Shown here piece after piece: positions 20,221-31,499 of a stretch of DNA of 64,000 bases. The position numbers and the translations under genes are program-made. The stretch covers positions 1,302,001 to 1,366,000 of the forward strand of contig NC_063013.1 of the NCBI RefSeq assembly GCF_020509005.1, read 5' to 3'. Position 1 is the first letter of the stretch. Every line of letters begins with the position of its first letter. Source of the stretch: Fulvia fulva. Taxonomy: Eukaryota > Ascomycota > Dothideomycetes > Mycosphaerellales > Mycosphaerellaceae. The notes below the pieces were generated by a model. It was not told where the DNA came from, did not search any database, and saw nothing but the letters and a program-made list of their open reading frames with translations.

Positions 20221-23200
20221 TTTTGGAGGTCAAATGTGTTGTGGTGAGGTTTTGATAGAAGGGAAGCGTGCCTGAAGCGGCGCGACTACTGCCAGGGCAA
20301 CCATGCAACTTGCGGCAAGAATTTCTCCGCTCTCGACCAAGGATTTGCAACAACACCACCGCGAGCGCTGTGCCAGTGGGGCTCGACAGCACATCAGGCT
20401 CGACTTCTCCATATCGAGTGCTTTGAGAACGTGCTTGCACTGCCAGTTGGACGACAGGCCGTGGGTCTGGCGGCTCGTCTTACAGCCAGAACAATGTCTG
20501 TCTACACCGCTATCACGGCAAATATTGTTGAACATCTCACCCGCAGCGCTCAAGGTTTCTGCCGAGGATGTGTATCTATCTATGCGACTCGGAAGCGCTG
20601 TTCGATGTGCATACGACGTGCAGCAGTGCTGCTCCCAGCTCGAGCGAATGGATCTGGCCGAAACAGCCTGCATCAAGCTACACTGCTTTCATGCCAACAC
20701 GGAGAACACTACTGCACATACGGTATGCTTAACAGAAAACTCTTCATGGCAGTGCGATCTCATAGGCCATATCTCGCAGGTGTAATTACATTCATGTCTT
20801 CGTTGTCAAGTTGGTGAAGGATGTCTTTATTCTCTTTGCTTCACCGCTTGTTACACGACTTCCTCTTGCGACGATATGGTTTACGGCACGGGTCGAGACA
20901 GATTGGCTCTCCTCGGCGCGTGGACTGGTCCTTGATGCACGCTCAGATGCGCCTATCCGACCCGCTACCGCTGATCGTGCACCCATTTCGAGAAGAGGCG
21001 CTTCGTAGACTGGACTCGACAACTCGTACAGTAGCAGCCAGCAACCACAACCAACAGCAGCAGGCGATTCAGGGACTGAGACAGGCGGCAACCAAGCTTC
21101 TAGATATGGCTTGAAGGACCACGTGGAGTTTGCCGCCGCGGTCACAAGATCCGGTTGCCAAAGATGAGGACACAGTAATCGTACGGGCTTGCTGTCATTG
21201 CCGGAGGCCTGCTGGACTTCCGCTTCCGTGATGTTGTACTTCGTACCACCACTGCTGCTGGGTGTGGGCACGAGGACAAGAGCTGTCGGGTAAGTCTAGG
21301 CTCTGTGCTCCGGACGCCGATGCTCCGCTTTATGCACGTCGATGCAGCTGTCGTGTCGAATAGAAACGACCGTTGTGGCAGCTTGGTGTGGTACTGGAAG
21401 ACTTGTAGCTGTCCTCGCACCAGAACACGATGGCAGGTACATACAGGCTGCAGCTACTTTGCGTGCAGCGTACCTATACCTACCAGTCACTTGCAGGCTT
21501 CGATCTCACCGCATCGTAGCTTTGGAAATTGCAGCGAGCGAAGTTCCTATCGGAGGTCATGGGAGTGACGACTGGTGATCATGTCTCCCTACTATCGACC
21601 CCACCTGGCGTGCTGGCTACATGTAATTACAGAGAGTTCCTCGTGATCGACGGGCGCAGCCGAGGCCAATTATGACAACAGAACTTGGTCGGAGAGGCGC
21701 CTGGCAACGCTGAAACTGGCCCCTCCAGCTTTCCAGCACAGCTCCCCAGAAACAGTGTCGAAGTACCTCCAGCTGCGAGACGCCCGTTTCATCGCAGCTT
21801 CGTCAGCAGGGCCGGCAAGCGGGGATCACAGTCGCCAGGCCGATGTCGTGACGTGTGCAACAAAGAGCGCAACAGCACGACGTCGACGTCGGCGGCAAGA
21901 TTGTGCAATGTGCATCAATGAATGGACGCGCGGGCGAGTTGGGCAATGGGTTGATGACGAGACCGACGAGCCACACAGGTCACGCCTCGACGGCAGTGTC
22001 TTGGTTGGTCGTCACGCTCGTCTACTACATGTAGAATTGTAGATAGTGCGGTCGTGCAGTGCCACTTCTTTTGGCAACGTGTTTTGACTTTGCGGCTAGT
22101 TGCTGCACAGCCTGGGATGGAGCAGTAAGCCGTTTCCAGCGTAGCGTTGTCGCTGTCGAATCAGACAAAGCGCCAAAGACAGAAGGCAATGGAAGCGTTG
22201 TCGCCTCTCTGCTGTCGTCTGCATCCCACCATCAACACGCTCCTCAGCATGCCACACCGCTCACACACTGCCTGCTCATAACATCTGCCACACGGCCGCC
22301 TGCCATTGAGGCTCTGCGACGAACACCACCGCCGCTGTCTCAGAGCATCGCCTTCCTCTTCCCGGACGCTCGTTCCTCGCCGGTCGCAGCGCTTGCGTAC
22401 AGGAGCCCGCTGCCGAAGTTGTCGCGAGAGCACCTGGCATTCCTTGGACTCCCCCCGGCGACTGCCTGTCCGCACGGTCGCACCTGCCTGCATCCAGCTT
22501 TCACCTTTCACCACCACCCTGACGACAACTGCCACGCTTGCAACCCAACCCACCTTCCCTCCTCCTCTCCGCGCCAGCTGTCGTCGCCGATAGCAGACAC
22601 CTCCTCCTTACACCTACGGGCCTGATCCACCATCCGCCAAACTCGGAGAGCTCAGATGTGGTACGCAGACAACAGGGTCCGCCACCGCAGCTGATTAGCT
22701 TCCGCTCTCGCCCGCGAACCGTGCTTTCGTCATCAGACTTGTTGGCAACGCAAGCAAGCTCCACGACCCTCGCGACAGCATCTTACAACAACAGCCAACC
22801 TCCCGCTGCTCACCCCGGCATTCCTCAAACATCAACGACAAGGCCGTTTGGGGACCTCTGCTTTGCATTCCTTTGGATGCTTAACAGGAGCACGCAACAC
22901 CGACCCAGTCCTCCGGCAGCATTGGCTCCAGGCAACACCTCCTTCACCACCGCCTCCATACTCGACACCTCTTCTTATCTCTTCCGATAACGACCACACT
23001 TCCTCCCACCACCAACAACCTCTGATTCGACTCGACCTCCGCCTCTACTCTTCTTCCGTCACATATTCCATCATATACTTGTAACCGGACCCACGGACTT
23101 TTCCCTCTGACGCATTCACGACTCTACTACTATCGACACTGGCTCTGCTCCTTGACGGACGCGGCTTTACTGCAACCACCTACCGCGTTGCAAATACGTA

Positions 23201-23438
23201 CAAATGATAACATTGACGATCCTTACGTTTCCTTGAGAGCATTCGAGTGGAGCTGCAACCACACCTTGTTTCTGGAGCAAGCGAGCGCCTGAGCGACTTT
23301 TATTGTATCGTTATCTTGGACCTGGAGTTGAGAGGAGCCTTGCTACCGAAAAGTTTACGAACTGTTGGCGCGGCATAGACGTTTCATTTGTTTTAAGAAC
23401 CACCTTACACACCACCGACTCTACCGGACACTTACCTC
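20221..23438. other. 3.2-kb region, mostly promoter and leader of the kinase gene
   Basis: No gene could be supported. From about 22190 to 23438 the plus strand is strongly C/A-rich with few purine runs, typical of a long fungal 5' leader. Longer open frames at 20303-20785, 20792-21271 and 22059-22625 occur on both strands but show no family motif, and several lack an ATG. Confidence 0.4.
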
Positions 23439-25472
23439 ATGGCCTGTATGCGAGACGGCTTTCAACACGGAATAAGTCTCGACAATGGGCGGTTTATGAC
23501 CGTTTCACCACTTAATCATGGTTCATTTGGCATGGTGCTGGCCGCAAAGGACAACATCACTGGCGAGGACGTGGCCATCAAGTGCCTCACCAAGCCAAAT
23601 GCAACTTCACCAACCACAACGTGCCCAGCGGCCATTGCTATTGACGACCGCTCCGAGGAGCTCGACATCCACTCTCGTCTCGCCAGACACCCAAACATTG
23701 TGAACCTGCTCCACTACTTCGAGACTGAGAACCACCAGTACATGGTATTGGAGCTTTGCAACAATGGCGACCTGTACGAAGCCATTCGACTTGGCAAAGG
23801 TCCGCTGGAGACTGGACACGTGCGCGACTTCATGCTCGAGCTTGTCAGCGCTGTGGATCACATGCATGCTCACAGCGTTTTCCATCGCGACATCAAGCCT
23901 GAGAACATCTTCCTCACAGGCAACGGCTCTTTGAAGATTGGTGACTTCGGCCTGGCCACAACCGAGACCTGGTCTACCGAGTTTGGCGTCGGCTCTGATC
24001 GCTACATGGCGCCTGAGCAGTACGATGCTTCCGTCTATGGCTATGGCTACTCACCTGCAGCTGCGGACATCTGGGCCATTGGTGTCGTGCTGCTCAACAT
24101 CCTGTTCCAGCGCAACCCCTTCGCGACGCCCACCATTAAGGACCCATTGTTCGCCGACTTCGCACGCGATCGTCAAAGCTTGTTCGACGTCTTCCCGAAC
24201 ATGTCGCAGGATACGTACAACGTGCTTGTGCACTGCCTGGCACTGGATCCTGCTAACCGTTCCCTGGCTGCAGTTCGCGAGGCTCTGAATGACGTTGTAA
24301 GCTTCACTGTCGACGATGAGAGCCTGGACGACTTCTGCACTGATCAGCTGGACAATGTGCCGGTGGCTACTGCAGCGCGTGAGCCACTGCGTACTCCGTC
24401 CATCTCCAGCCCAGCTCTCGCTGCCGACTCTTTCCCATGGAGTGCGGCACTGCTTAAGACGCCTCAGAAGGCTTCGCGTCAACTCTCCACCATCCGTGAC
24501 GAAGACATGGAACTCTTCCCTGGCACTGCGAACAATGCCGAATGGCAGTATCTTGACACCGACGAGGTTTCACTATCATCGAACCTCGACTCTGGCCTGG
24601 GAATGTCCTACAAGTCGACCAAGTCAGGCAAGTCGTTCCTGTCAACGAACTCTGTCAAGCCCAAGTCTGGCTTCGTCGGATCACTGCCGATCAGCTTCTC
24701 CAAGCCGTCAAAGTCGCCATATGGTGGCACTACCAGTGGCTTCTCTAAGAGCTGGAGCGATCTGTGGGACGAAGAAGAAGAGCTCCAGGAGGAACTGGAA
24801 GAATGCCACCCTTTCCAGGACTCTTCGCCAGAGGCTGCCGGCAATGACATTGAGCGAGTAAGCACTGCTAAGCCAAGTACTCCAAGGGTGCAATCTGTCA
24901 GGGAAGATGATCGTGGCAGCGTTACTCCACGACCAGGACTTGCAAACATCGACGCCAACGTTTGCTCTGCCACGCCAATGAACATACCAGGTGCAGAGGA
25001 CAAGAAGGTTACCGACCTGCCTAAGACCAAGTCGACCTCAATCTTGGACAAATGGGCCGCGCTTGGCAACTTCCGCCGTGCTCGACAAGAGAGTGCAGCA
25101 ACTGCCGCTGCCACGGCTACTCCGCCGAAGACAAAGTATTCCGACGCCTTCGCGAGCTTCACGCCATTTGGCAGCAGCAAGAAGGTGAAAGCAACCCCGG
25201 CACGCGAAGCCACTTCCAATTGGCGTCAGAACAGTGGTAGTCCTACCCGTCTTCGCTCCACGTCTTTCAACAGCAGCAAAGTCTGGCAAGACAACAACTG
25301 GCGCGAGCACAAATCGCCCGCGCCCAAGAAAGCATCACCTCCGCTGTCTATCGCACGGCTAGGTGGATCACAACCACACAACACCGAGAAGAATTTCCTT
25401 GATGACGAATTTGAAGATGCAGATCTCGAGTGGGTTGGATTGCCGTCTGGTTGGCGGGATTTCCAAGTGTAG
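23439..25472 (+). CDS. KSP1: Ser/Thr protein kinase, Ran1/KSP1-like
   Basis: This single-exon gene encodes 677 residues. The kinase domain spans about 18-295: glycine loop GSFG 28-31, ATP-binding Lys48, HRDIKPEN from 149, DFG from 169, an APEQY activation-loop end and a DIWAIGVV helix. The remaining ~380 residues are Ser/Thr/Pro-rich and probably disordered. They include an acidic EEEELQEELEE block and a short conserved-looking C-terminus (FEDADLEWVGLPSGW). Catalytic residues are complete. Layout and kinase sequence resemble the Ran1/Pat1, Sks1/Vhs1 and Ksp1 group, which links nutrient (TOR/PKA) signals to growth, autophagy and filamentation; Ksp1 is the best guess. Met4 is an alternative start. 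The unusually long C-rich leader suggests translational or nutrient control. Confidence 0.88.
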   Translation: MACMRDGFQHGISLDNGRFMTVSPLNHGSFGMVLAAKDNITGEDVAIKCLTKPNATSPTTTCPAAIAIDDRSEELDIHSRLARHPNIVNLLHYFETENHQYMVLELCNNGDLYEAIRLGKGPLETGHVRDFMLELVSAVDHMHAHSVFHRDIKPENIFLTGNGSLKIGDFGLATTETWSTEFGVGSDRYMAPEQYDASVYGYGYSPAAADIWAIGVVLLNILFQRNPFATPTIKDPLFADFARDRQSLFDVFPNMSQDTYNVLVHCLALDPANRSLAAVREALNDVVSFTVDDESLDDFCTDQLDNVPVATAAREPLRTPSISSPALAADSFPWSAALLKTPQKASRQLSTIRDEDMELFPGTANNAEWQYLDTDEVSLSSNLDSGLGMSYKSTKSGKSFLSTNSVKPKSGFVGSLPISFSKPSKSPYGGTTSGFSKSWSDLWDEEEELQEELEECHPFQDSSPEAAGNDIERVSTAKPSTPRVQSVREDDRGSVTPRPGLANIDANVCSATPMNIPGAEDKKVTDLPKTKSTSILDKWAALGNFRRARQESAATAAATATPPKTKYSDAFASFTPFGSSKKVKATPAREATSNWRQNSGSPTRLRSTSFNSSKVWQDNNWREHKSPAPKKASPPLSIARLGGSQPHNTEKNFLDDEFEDADLEWVGLPSGWRDFQV

Positions 25473-26473
25473 CTCGGCTCCCACCTGGCCCTTTTACCTT
25501 GTCCATATGTTCTATTTCACCAATGGCGCTCCCGCAGATGGGAAATCGGAGTTTGATTGAATGGCTTGCAACAGAGCCCTTTTTGGATGGGAAATGTGCG
25601 CACCGGCGATGTGCTGCTTGGGGGAGTCATATGAGAAATTGCAGAGATGATACCAATTTTCTTTATTATCAACCCAATGGACAAGGGATCAAAAGAAGGG
25701 CCTAACCTGAGCCGAGACTCGTATCTGTAGAATAGCTCCGCTCTGCATAAGGGTGGTGTATGAACAGATTTACCCGCTCGATGATGTTTCCGCTTCCCTT
25801 TTTCTGTCTTGACAGGATCCGACTCGATCAGCTCTTGCCTGAACGTGCTACTCTGTCTACACGTGGCCCGTTCGAATGGCATGCAAGCTATGAATGTAAC
25901 GTTTCAGACCTGCTGCAGACGTCCCTGCCATATCGCCCCCGTTGGTGACACGTGAGCGTAAGCTTCATTGACTTGCATGCCGGGCAAGGCACTGTAAGAC
26001 TGTAAGTAAGGTATGGCAAGGTATATCAGGCGAGTCGGCAAGATGTTACCGCTACGATGGGCTCTCGTTGTCTTATCTGCCCCTTTGATGGGTTACCTTT
26101 CCACAGCATTCCGGTTTTGCCTGGGCCTACGATTTCTGTCGTTCTTGCATGCGGAAAGGAGGAAAGGAGTGGCTTTCTTCACCTTGGTGTTGTTGGTGGT
26201 ATTGGGGCTTACGGGTGGAGTGGAGTGGAGGGACTGTGATGAGGTGGGTGCTGATGATTGTGAGGTATGGAGGAGGGCGTGGTGGGTTGGAGATGAGAGG
26301 TGGTGGATGGGGAGATGTTGTGGGTGATGGGAAGTGAGGATCGTGTCCAGTGAGTCTCTTATGAACTAGCATTGTCTAATGGGTACCCAAGCCAGTGGTG
26401 TTGCACCCAAGCAAGCAGCTCCTGCTTATAGTCATGTCGTGATCACATTACCCCTACCCAAAATCACCCATCC
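25473..26473. other. Convergent 3' region, no gene seen
   Basis: About 1 kb. The part at 26150-26340 is G/T-rich with short GGAGT/GGTG repeats. No supported gene. Confidence 0.4.
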
Positions 26474-27463
26474 TCAAGCCGGAACAGAGATAATAGTATC
26501 CCCCTTCGACCCAGGAGACATGCTATACTCCTCCGCCCACTCCGGCCACTTAGGATCAACAATCCAACTACCGCGAGCCGGCTCACCTCGTCCCCCTTCC
26601 TCCAGCTTACGCCAAACCGTGCTAACAACCCGCTTCCTCTCTTTCGCCGGCGTAGCCGTGAGATACACGCCCGTCGCATGCCTCCCCCGCCATACCTCCA
26701 TGGAAATTTCTCCCAGGCTGATGTTCCGCAGCGCGACCACGATCGGCGAGCTGTCGTCTCCCCAAACCGTGCCGTAGGAGTCTTCGCCTGGGAAGTAGAC
26801 CCTCATCTCCAGTTTCTCGATCGGATGCTGTGCGTCGGGGCCGAACATGGACTTGATCAAGTCGCCTAGCTCTTCTGCGCTGTTGGGTGTGGTGCCTTGG
26901 AGCTTTTCTTGCGCTGGTGCGTTTCGTGGTCCGAGACACGCCGCGCGAGCTGGGCTGAAGTTCGAGGGGATGTATACGCCTGCCAAGTGGACGCTTCTCG
27001 CCTGTCGTAGCAGCTGTGGTGTAACTTTGTGGAAGACGTGCAGTCCGTGAGGATACTGCACGAACAGACTCGTCTGTCGGCGTGAGGGGATGGAAAAGTG
27101 GCTCTTGAGCTCATGGTTCACCTGTTTACACAAACGGGAGAGGATGTGGTAGGCTGTCTGCGTATTCTGGTAGGGCTCGTTCAGCGGCTCGGTCGTCGCG
27201 GGTGATAGCTGTATTGTAGCCTGATTTGATAGGAGAGCGCTTTGGTATCGTGTTTCGACGACGGGCTCGTGGTTTTGCGGGATTCCCGGGAAAGGTGATT
27301 GCGAGCTTCCATAGAATCGATGGACGATGTCGGCGTGGGTGCCTGTCAGCTGTGCAGTTCCGATCGTGATGGTGGGAGAGTCCAAGACGGCGTATCCGTA
27401 TATCAACAGTCGGAGTTCGCAAGGCAGCTCGAGGAATGGACAGCTCGCACCAGGCGTCGTCAT
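26474..27463 (-). CDS. F-box/2EXR-like hypothetical protein
   Basis: This single-exon gene encodes 329 residues. The N-terminus CPFLELPCELRLLIYGYAVL has the L.LP.ELRL.IY pattern of the fungal F-box-like/2EXR families. A LSRLCKQVNHELKSHF segment (about 112-127) is the second typical element (old-residue/bristling helix). No catalytic motif is visible. Such proteins are numerous and mostly uncharacterised in Dothideomycetes and Sordariomycetes; some may be substrate adaptors, but no function is known here. A second member lies at 59570-60202. Confidence 0.7.
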   Translation of the reverse strand: MTTPGASCPFLELPCELRLLIYGYAVLDSPTITIGTAQLTGTHADIVHRFYGSSQSPFPGIPQNHEPVVETRYQSALLSNQATIQLSPATTEPLNEPYQNTQTAYHILSRLCKQVNHELKSHFSIPSRRQTSLFVQYPHGLHVFHKVTPQLLRQARSVHLAGVYIPSNFSPARAACLGPRNAPAQEKLQGTTPNSAEELGDLIKSMFGPDAQHPIEKLEMRVYFPGEDSYGTVWGDDSSPIVVALRNISLGEISMEVWRGRHATGVYLTATPAKERKRVVSTVWRKLEEGGRGEPARGSWIVDPKWPEWAEEYSMSPGSKGDTIISVPA

Positions 27464-29396
27464 GTCGATGAACGGATTGCAGAGACTTATGCCTCCAGCC
27501 CTGATTAGACGGCGCGACTGCAGGATATGCGTGCTTGTTGTGATTGTTGGAGAGAGGTCGTGGAGGGTGATGTGGTTGGTGGGTATCGCTCTGGCGATCG
27601 ACCACGCTGTCTGCTGTTGTAGGCTTGTAGCCGTTACTCGCGTGTCAAGATCGCCTTCACGATTTCAAGGGAGAGCTTGCACGATTTACGACACCTCAGT
27701 CACAAGTGCTTCGAGGAAAGCGCGCAAGTGACAAGAAACAGAACACGTCACACGAGAAACCTTGCACGCTTTCGTTCAGCCGCCAGCTTCCTTTCACCTC
27801 GGACTCACTCTAAGCACAGGACTTGAGCCCTGACCCGAAGCAAATGGCGCTTCTGCCCGTAGGTACACTGCCGAGTGACGTGAATCATCACAGCAACAGG
27901 TGCATGAACATGAGATCATCCGCTTGTCAAATGATCAATCATCCTCACTGCCTCGACTCGCGCGTGCTAGAAGTATGGTCATGACGTGCGAGGTCCCAGC
28001 GTTCGGAATGCCAACGTGCGAATGACTGGTGCCTCGCGAAACGTCTCTTCCTCATCGTTGTTTACCTACATATAGATCTTCGGGAGCTCATCACGCCACA
28101 GCACTCCATGGCGCGCATGGCAATCAAACAAAGGCGTTTGACCGGTTTCGACCATCGACGCCTGTGATAGACTGCAGCGATCGACTCGAACACTGGGCCC
28201 AATACCCAATACACCTTGGGTCGTCGATTCAAGATTGGTGCCCACAGCAACATCAACGACACCACTACAACAGATCTAGACGGTACACGAGCTCGGACTC
28301 GCAATAGCATATCTGGCCCATTCGCACGTTGCCCAACCATCCAATACTGGCCGCCAGCTTCGGAAGACACAGCATGGCTCGCACACGCATCGTGCTGCTG
28401 TACGACCACAAGCGTTTCACAATGCTATTCTCAGGCTCTGTGCATCTTGTTTGGCACCGCACGACTGCTTTTCTTCTTCGCCTGCTTGTCTTTGTCGCCG
28501 ACTCTTTTCCACAATATGAAGTCCCGCCACGCGTCGACAGCGCGAAGAACATTGAACCCCACGGCGGCTGCCATGGCCTGTATGGCAAGCCTATAACATA
28601 TCGTTTTACGTGCTCTCATGCAGGTACGGCAGCTCCGCGAACGAAATTGACCACGCGAGCACGGAGCTGAGATGCGCCATTGACACGCCTTCGAGTGGGC
28701 CGAAGGAAAAACGACCAGGGCATCCCTGCAAACGACGACCCAAACTGTTCACGACGCGACCTCGACAACAACATCGTCGCCGTCCTCGAGCTATTCATCC
28801 AAGCTCCTCTTCGCCATGCTAATCTCCCAAGGTTTGTGGTATTCCACTGATTGCTCATGTATTCCCTTGTGCGACGTGCTGTCTGCTCTCACTTCTTGCT
28901 TCTTCAGTCCACTGCCCGTGCATAATCTTCGGTGAACGCGACACAAGACGAGCTACGTTGTAGGAGGTAGCTGGACGAAGCATCGGGAGCTGGACTAGCA
29001 GGTAGAACGTTACACGACTCCGCCGATACAGACCAGGGCCATCCAGGCACAAGAGCTCCCGGCCCAGAACTGGATAGAAAGACTGCAGCCTCTTCCACTT
29101 GTACCTGCGCCATCAACAACACTCGCTGCGTTTTCGCCTCTGGTCGCCTACGACTGGTACTCTGCTGACCCCACGTTGGCACTCTCTCGTTTACTGGAGT
29201 GGAGAGAGTCGTTACGATCTGGACGACTCTGCATTGCACGCGACGCCCACGTTTTCGTCTGCATGTACTCGACAATGTCGTCCTAAGACTGCGGTACAAC
29301 AATTCGATCAGCTAACAGCTCTGATCTACTACTCATGCCTGGCCCAAGTCGAGTCTTCTGTTCTCAGGCGACAGCATCAATACCCACCACGGGACA
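27464..29396. other. Divergent intergenic region, no gene seen
   Basis: 1.9 kb between two divergent starts. Several overlapping frames of 60-130 codons exist on both strands without motif or consistent composition. It probably contains promoters and a long leader of the gene at 29397. Confidence 0.4.
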
Positions 29397-30878
29397 ATGG
29401 CATCCCTATCACCTCAGATTGATCGCTTCACGGTGACATTTTATACAGTAGCTGGCCTCTCAGCAGTCACCAGGATGGCCTCGGCTGCGATCTCCACTCG
29501 CTTGGCTACCCCAGCCTTAACGACACAGTCGGTTTTCGGACTTGCTGTCACTGCCTCGGCGGTCGAGATCTTTGCTATATTCACCTTGCTGGCGTCGATT
29601 GGTGTTTGCCTTCGGCGTGTGTCTCGCGGCTTAATACTGGTTGTCTGGGCGCATGCGGCGGTTTCCTCTCTGTTGGCAACCATATTGAGTTTGATAACCC
29701 TTGCCACTACGATGCATCTATCGCATCAAGATAAGCTGGCCCCAGGCGACCAGACATCAGCCCGAGAATTAGCTGAAGGCGGCCTAGCTGTCAGCATCAT
29801 TGCCTTGGTGCCACAAACGATATACTTTGTCCTGATATGGCCTCATGGCAAGCGCAGGACATTGGCCCGCACGGAAGAACCTCAGCGATACCAACCGCCG
29901 GTGCGTACGATCAACAGACGTTCCATCTCAGTCCATCTGGCATCACTTACGCCCGCCTCGCCAAAGTTCTTCGGGTCTATCTTTGAACCCAATTCGCCAT
30001 CATATTCAGCTTCTTCACTGACTCCACGATCTTCGTTCCGGAACTCAGCGCAGCGAGCACTCAAGCCCATGACATCGAGGACCAGGCTGATCTTACCCAC
30101 TTCCCTGGCATCGAGGGACTCGAGAGACTCCAACTCAGTACACCAGCATGATGCGGTTCCGGGAGCTACCCGAAGCAACGATGAGTTCGGCAGCTGGGAC
30201 ACGTCCGCAGTGGACGATAGCTGCGAGAGTCCGTTTGCGTCCAAGTCCAAAATCACGAGGCTCGAGACCATTCCAGGCAGCCGACCAGTATCTCCGGCCA
30301 ATCCTTTAGACGGACCATTCGAGGGCGATGATCCTCAAGAAGCACCACTACCAGACAGCCTCCCACAGTCGCCAGTCGCAGGCTCCGAGACCGCCTCTCT
30401 TCGTGCCTTTTCCAGGAACACGATGCGGAGACCTAGCAATAACGACCAGAGCCACATCCATCCTCTGTTCAGAACAGAAAGCCCTGTGCCACCTCCACTT
30501 ACATCACCCGGCACCGTCATCATCGCGTCAGCATATGCCGGTCAGGTCGTCAATCCGGAGATCGCGCCAAGACTCCTGTATTCATCACATGGGAGCAGGT
30601 CGGCCAGTCCAATCCCGAGCCTCCTGTCGCCGGCCAGGAGCAGAACGGGTAGTGTCAAGAGCTTTCGCACTAGACCGACCTCGCCGGTAGATCCTCCGGA
30701 GCGGAGCTTCTCGCAGTTGGCTGATGTGTGGCCGCCTATACCGATGACCCCGAGCCCGGCTGGAAGTATGAAGAGCTGCCGCACTGGACCAACATCGCCG
30801 GTATCTTCGCCGATTGAGACCACGGAGAGGAGCTTCTCGCAGCTTGCAAGGTCGCATACGCCGCACCCAGATGATTGA
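29397..30878 (+). CDS. Membrane protein with Ser/Pro-rich tail
   Basis: This single-exon gene encodes 493 residues. The first ~155 contain about four hydrophobic segments (near 12-30, 43-65, 77-104 and 128-150), so it is probably a four-helix membrane protein. Residues 155-493 are hydrophilic and rich in Ser, Pro, Thr and Arg, with many SP/TP sites suited to proline-directed kinases. An ESPVPPPLTSPGTVI-like block near 365 resembles the tails of several fungal membrane proteins. The end contains a tandem duplication (30648-30722 and 30762-30848) with motif RTxPTSPV...ERSFSQLA. I do not recognise a function. Confidence 0.7.
   Translation: MASLSPQIDRFTVTFYTVAGLSAVTRMASAAISTRLATPALTTQSVFGLAVTASAVEIFAIFTLLASIGVCLRRVSRGLILVVWAHAAVSSLLATILSLITLATTMHLSHQDKLAPGDQTSARELAEGGLAVSIIALVPQTIYFVLIWPHGKRRTLARTEEPQRYQPPVRTINRRSISVHLASLTPASPKFFGSIFEPNSPSYSASSLTPRSSFRNSAQRALKPMTSRTRLILPTSLASRDSRDSNSVHQHDAVPGATRSNDEFGSWDTSAVDDSCESPFASKSKITRLETIPGSRPVSPANPLDGPFEGDDPQEAPLPDSLPQSPVAGSETASLRAFSRNTMRRPSNNDQSHIHPLFRTESPVPPPLTSPGTVIIASAYAGQVVNPEIAPRLLYSSHGSRSASPIPSLLSPARSRTGSVKSFRTRPTSPVDPPERSFSQLADVWPPIPMTPSPAGSMKSCRTGPTSPVSSPIETTERSFSQLARSHTPHPDD
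30648..30848 (+). repeat. In-frame tandem duplication in the membrane-protein tail
   Basis: Two copies start 114 bases apart (30648 and 30762). They share most bases, and the encoded GSxKSxRTxPTSPV and ERSFSQLA motifs. The second copy has a small insertion before the ERSFSQLA part. Confidence 0.75.
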
Positions 30879-31499
30879 ACCTCCACACACATGTCCTGAG
30901 TGACAGAGCGTGAGGGATGGAGTGGCTAAGCTAAGCCAAGCTCAGATTGACGAGTGAAGAAAGCATGACCCATACGAAAGTTTGTCAAACGCTTCAACGA
31001 CAGGAAAGTGCCAGCACACGACGATCGAGACGACAGACAGACAAAATTCAGCATCGCAACACCACCAGCCCAAAAAGAGAGGTCGGCTGTCGACACCACA
31101 CCGAACGAACCCTGTGGATCACAAAAGCATACATGTACACATTGTTGTACAGAGATGACGCGAAGGAACAAAGTCATAATACCCTGCGACGCCCAAGTGG
31201 CACCAGAGACGAGGCGGAACGAGAACGAGTGAGGATGAACAAATTCAATTACCAATTACCGAAAAGTTATATGGGAGGGACGCTTCGCAGCATAAACGGA
31301 TGGGTGGATGGATGGATGACATGAAACGTAATAACAGTATTTTAGGCACACAGATATAGGGATATAATCATGAATGCATACTATACAGATGATGAGGGCT
31401 TGCATCAAGTATGAACACTCTAATTGGGTCTGACATTCATTGCATTCATCATCTACCGAGCATATTCACAGCGGTGCAGAAAGTCCTTCAGCTGCAGCG
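30879..31499. other. Convergent 3' region
   Basis: No gene is seen. A short GGAT/GATG tetranucleotide repeat lies at about 31297-31318. Confidence 0.45.

Noticed and set aside
20303..20785. Cys-containing plus frame of 160 codons
   Set aside because: Overlapped by a similar minus frame, no motif and no splice support; left as uncertain intergenic sequence.
20792..21271. Minus frame of 159 codons
   Set aside because: No ATG at its start, composition not consistently protein-like, no family.
22059..22625. Plus frame of 188 codons upstream of the kinase
   Set aside because: Starts with GTG and consists of His/Pro/Thr runs from C/A-rich DNA; read as leader.
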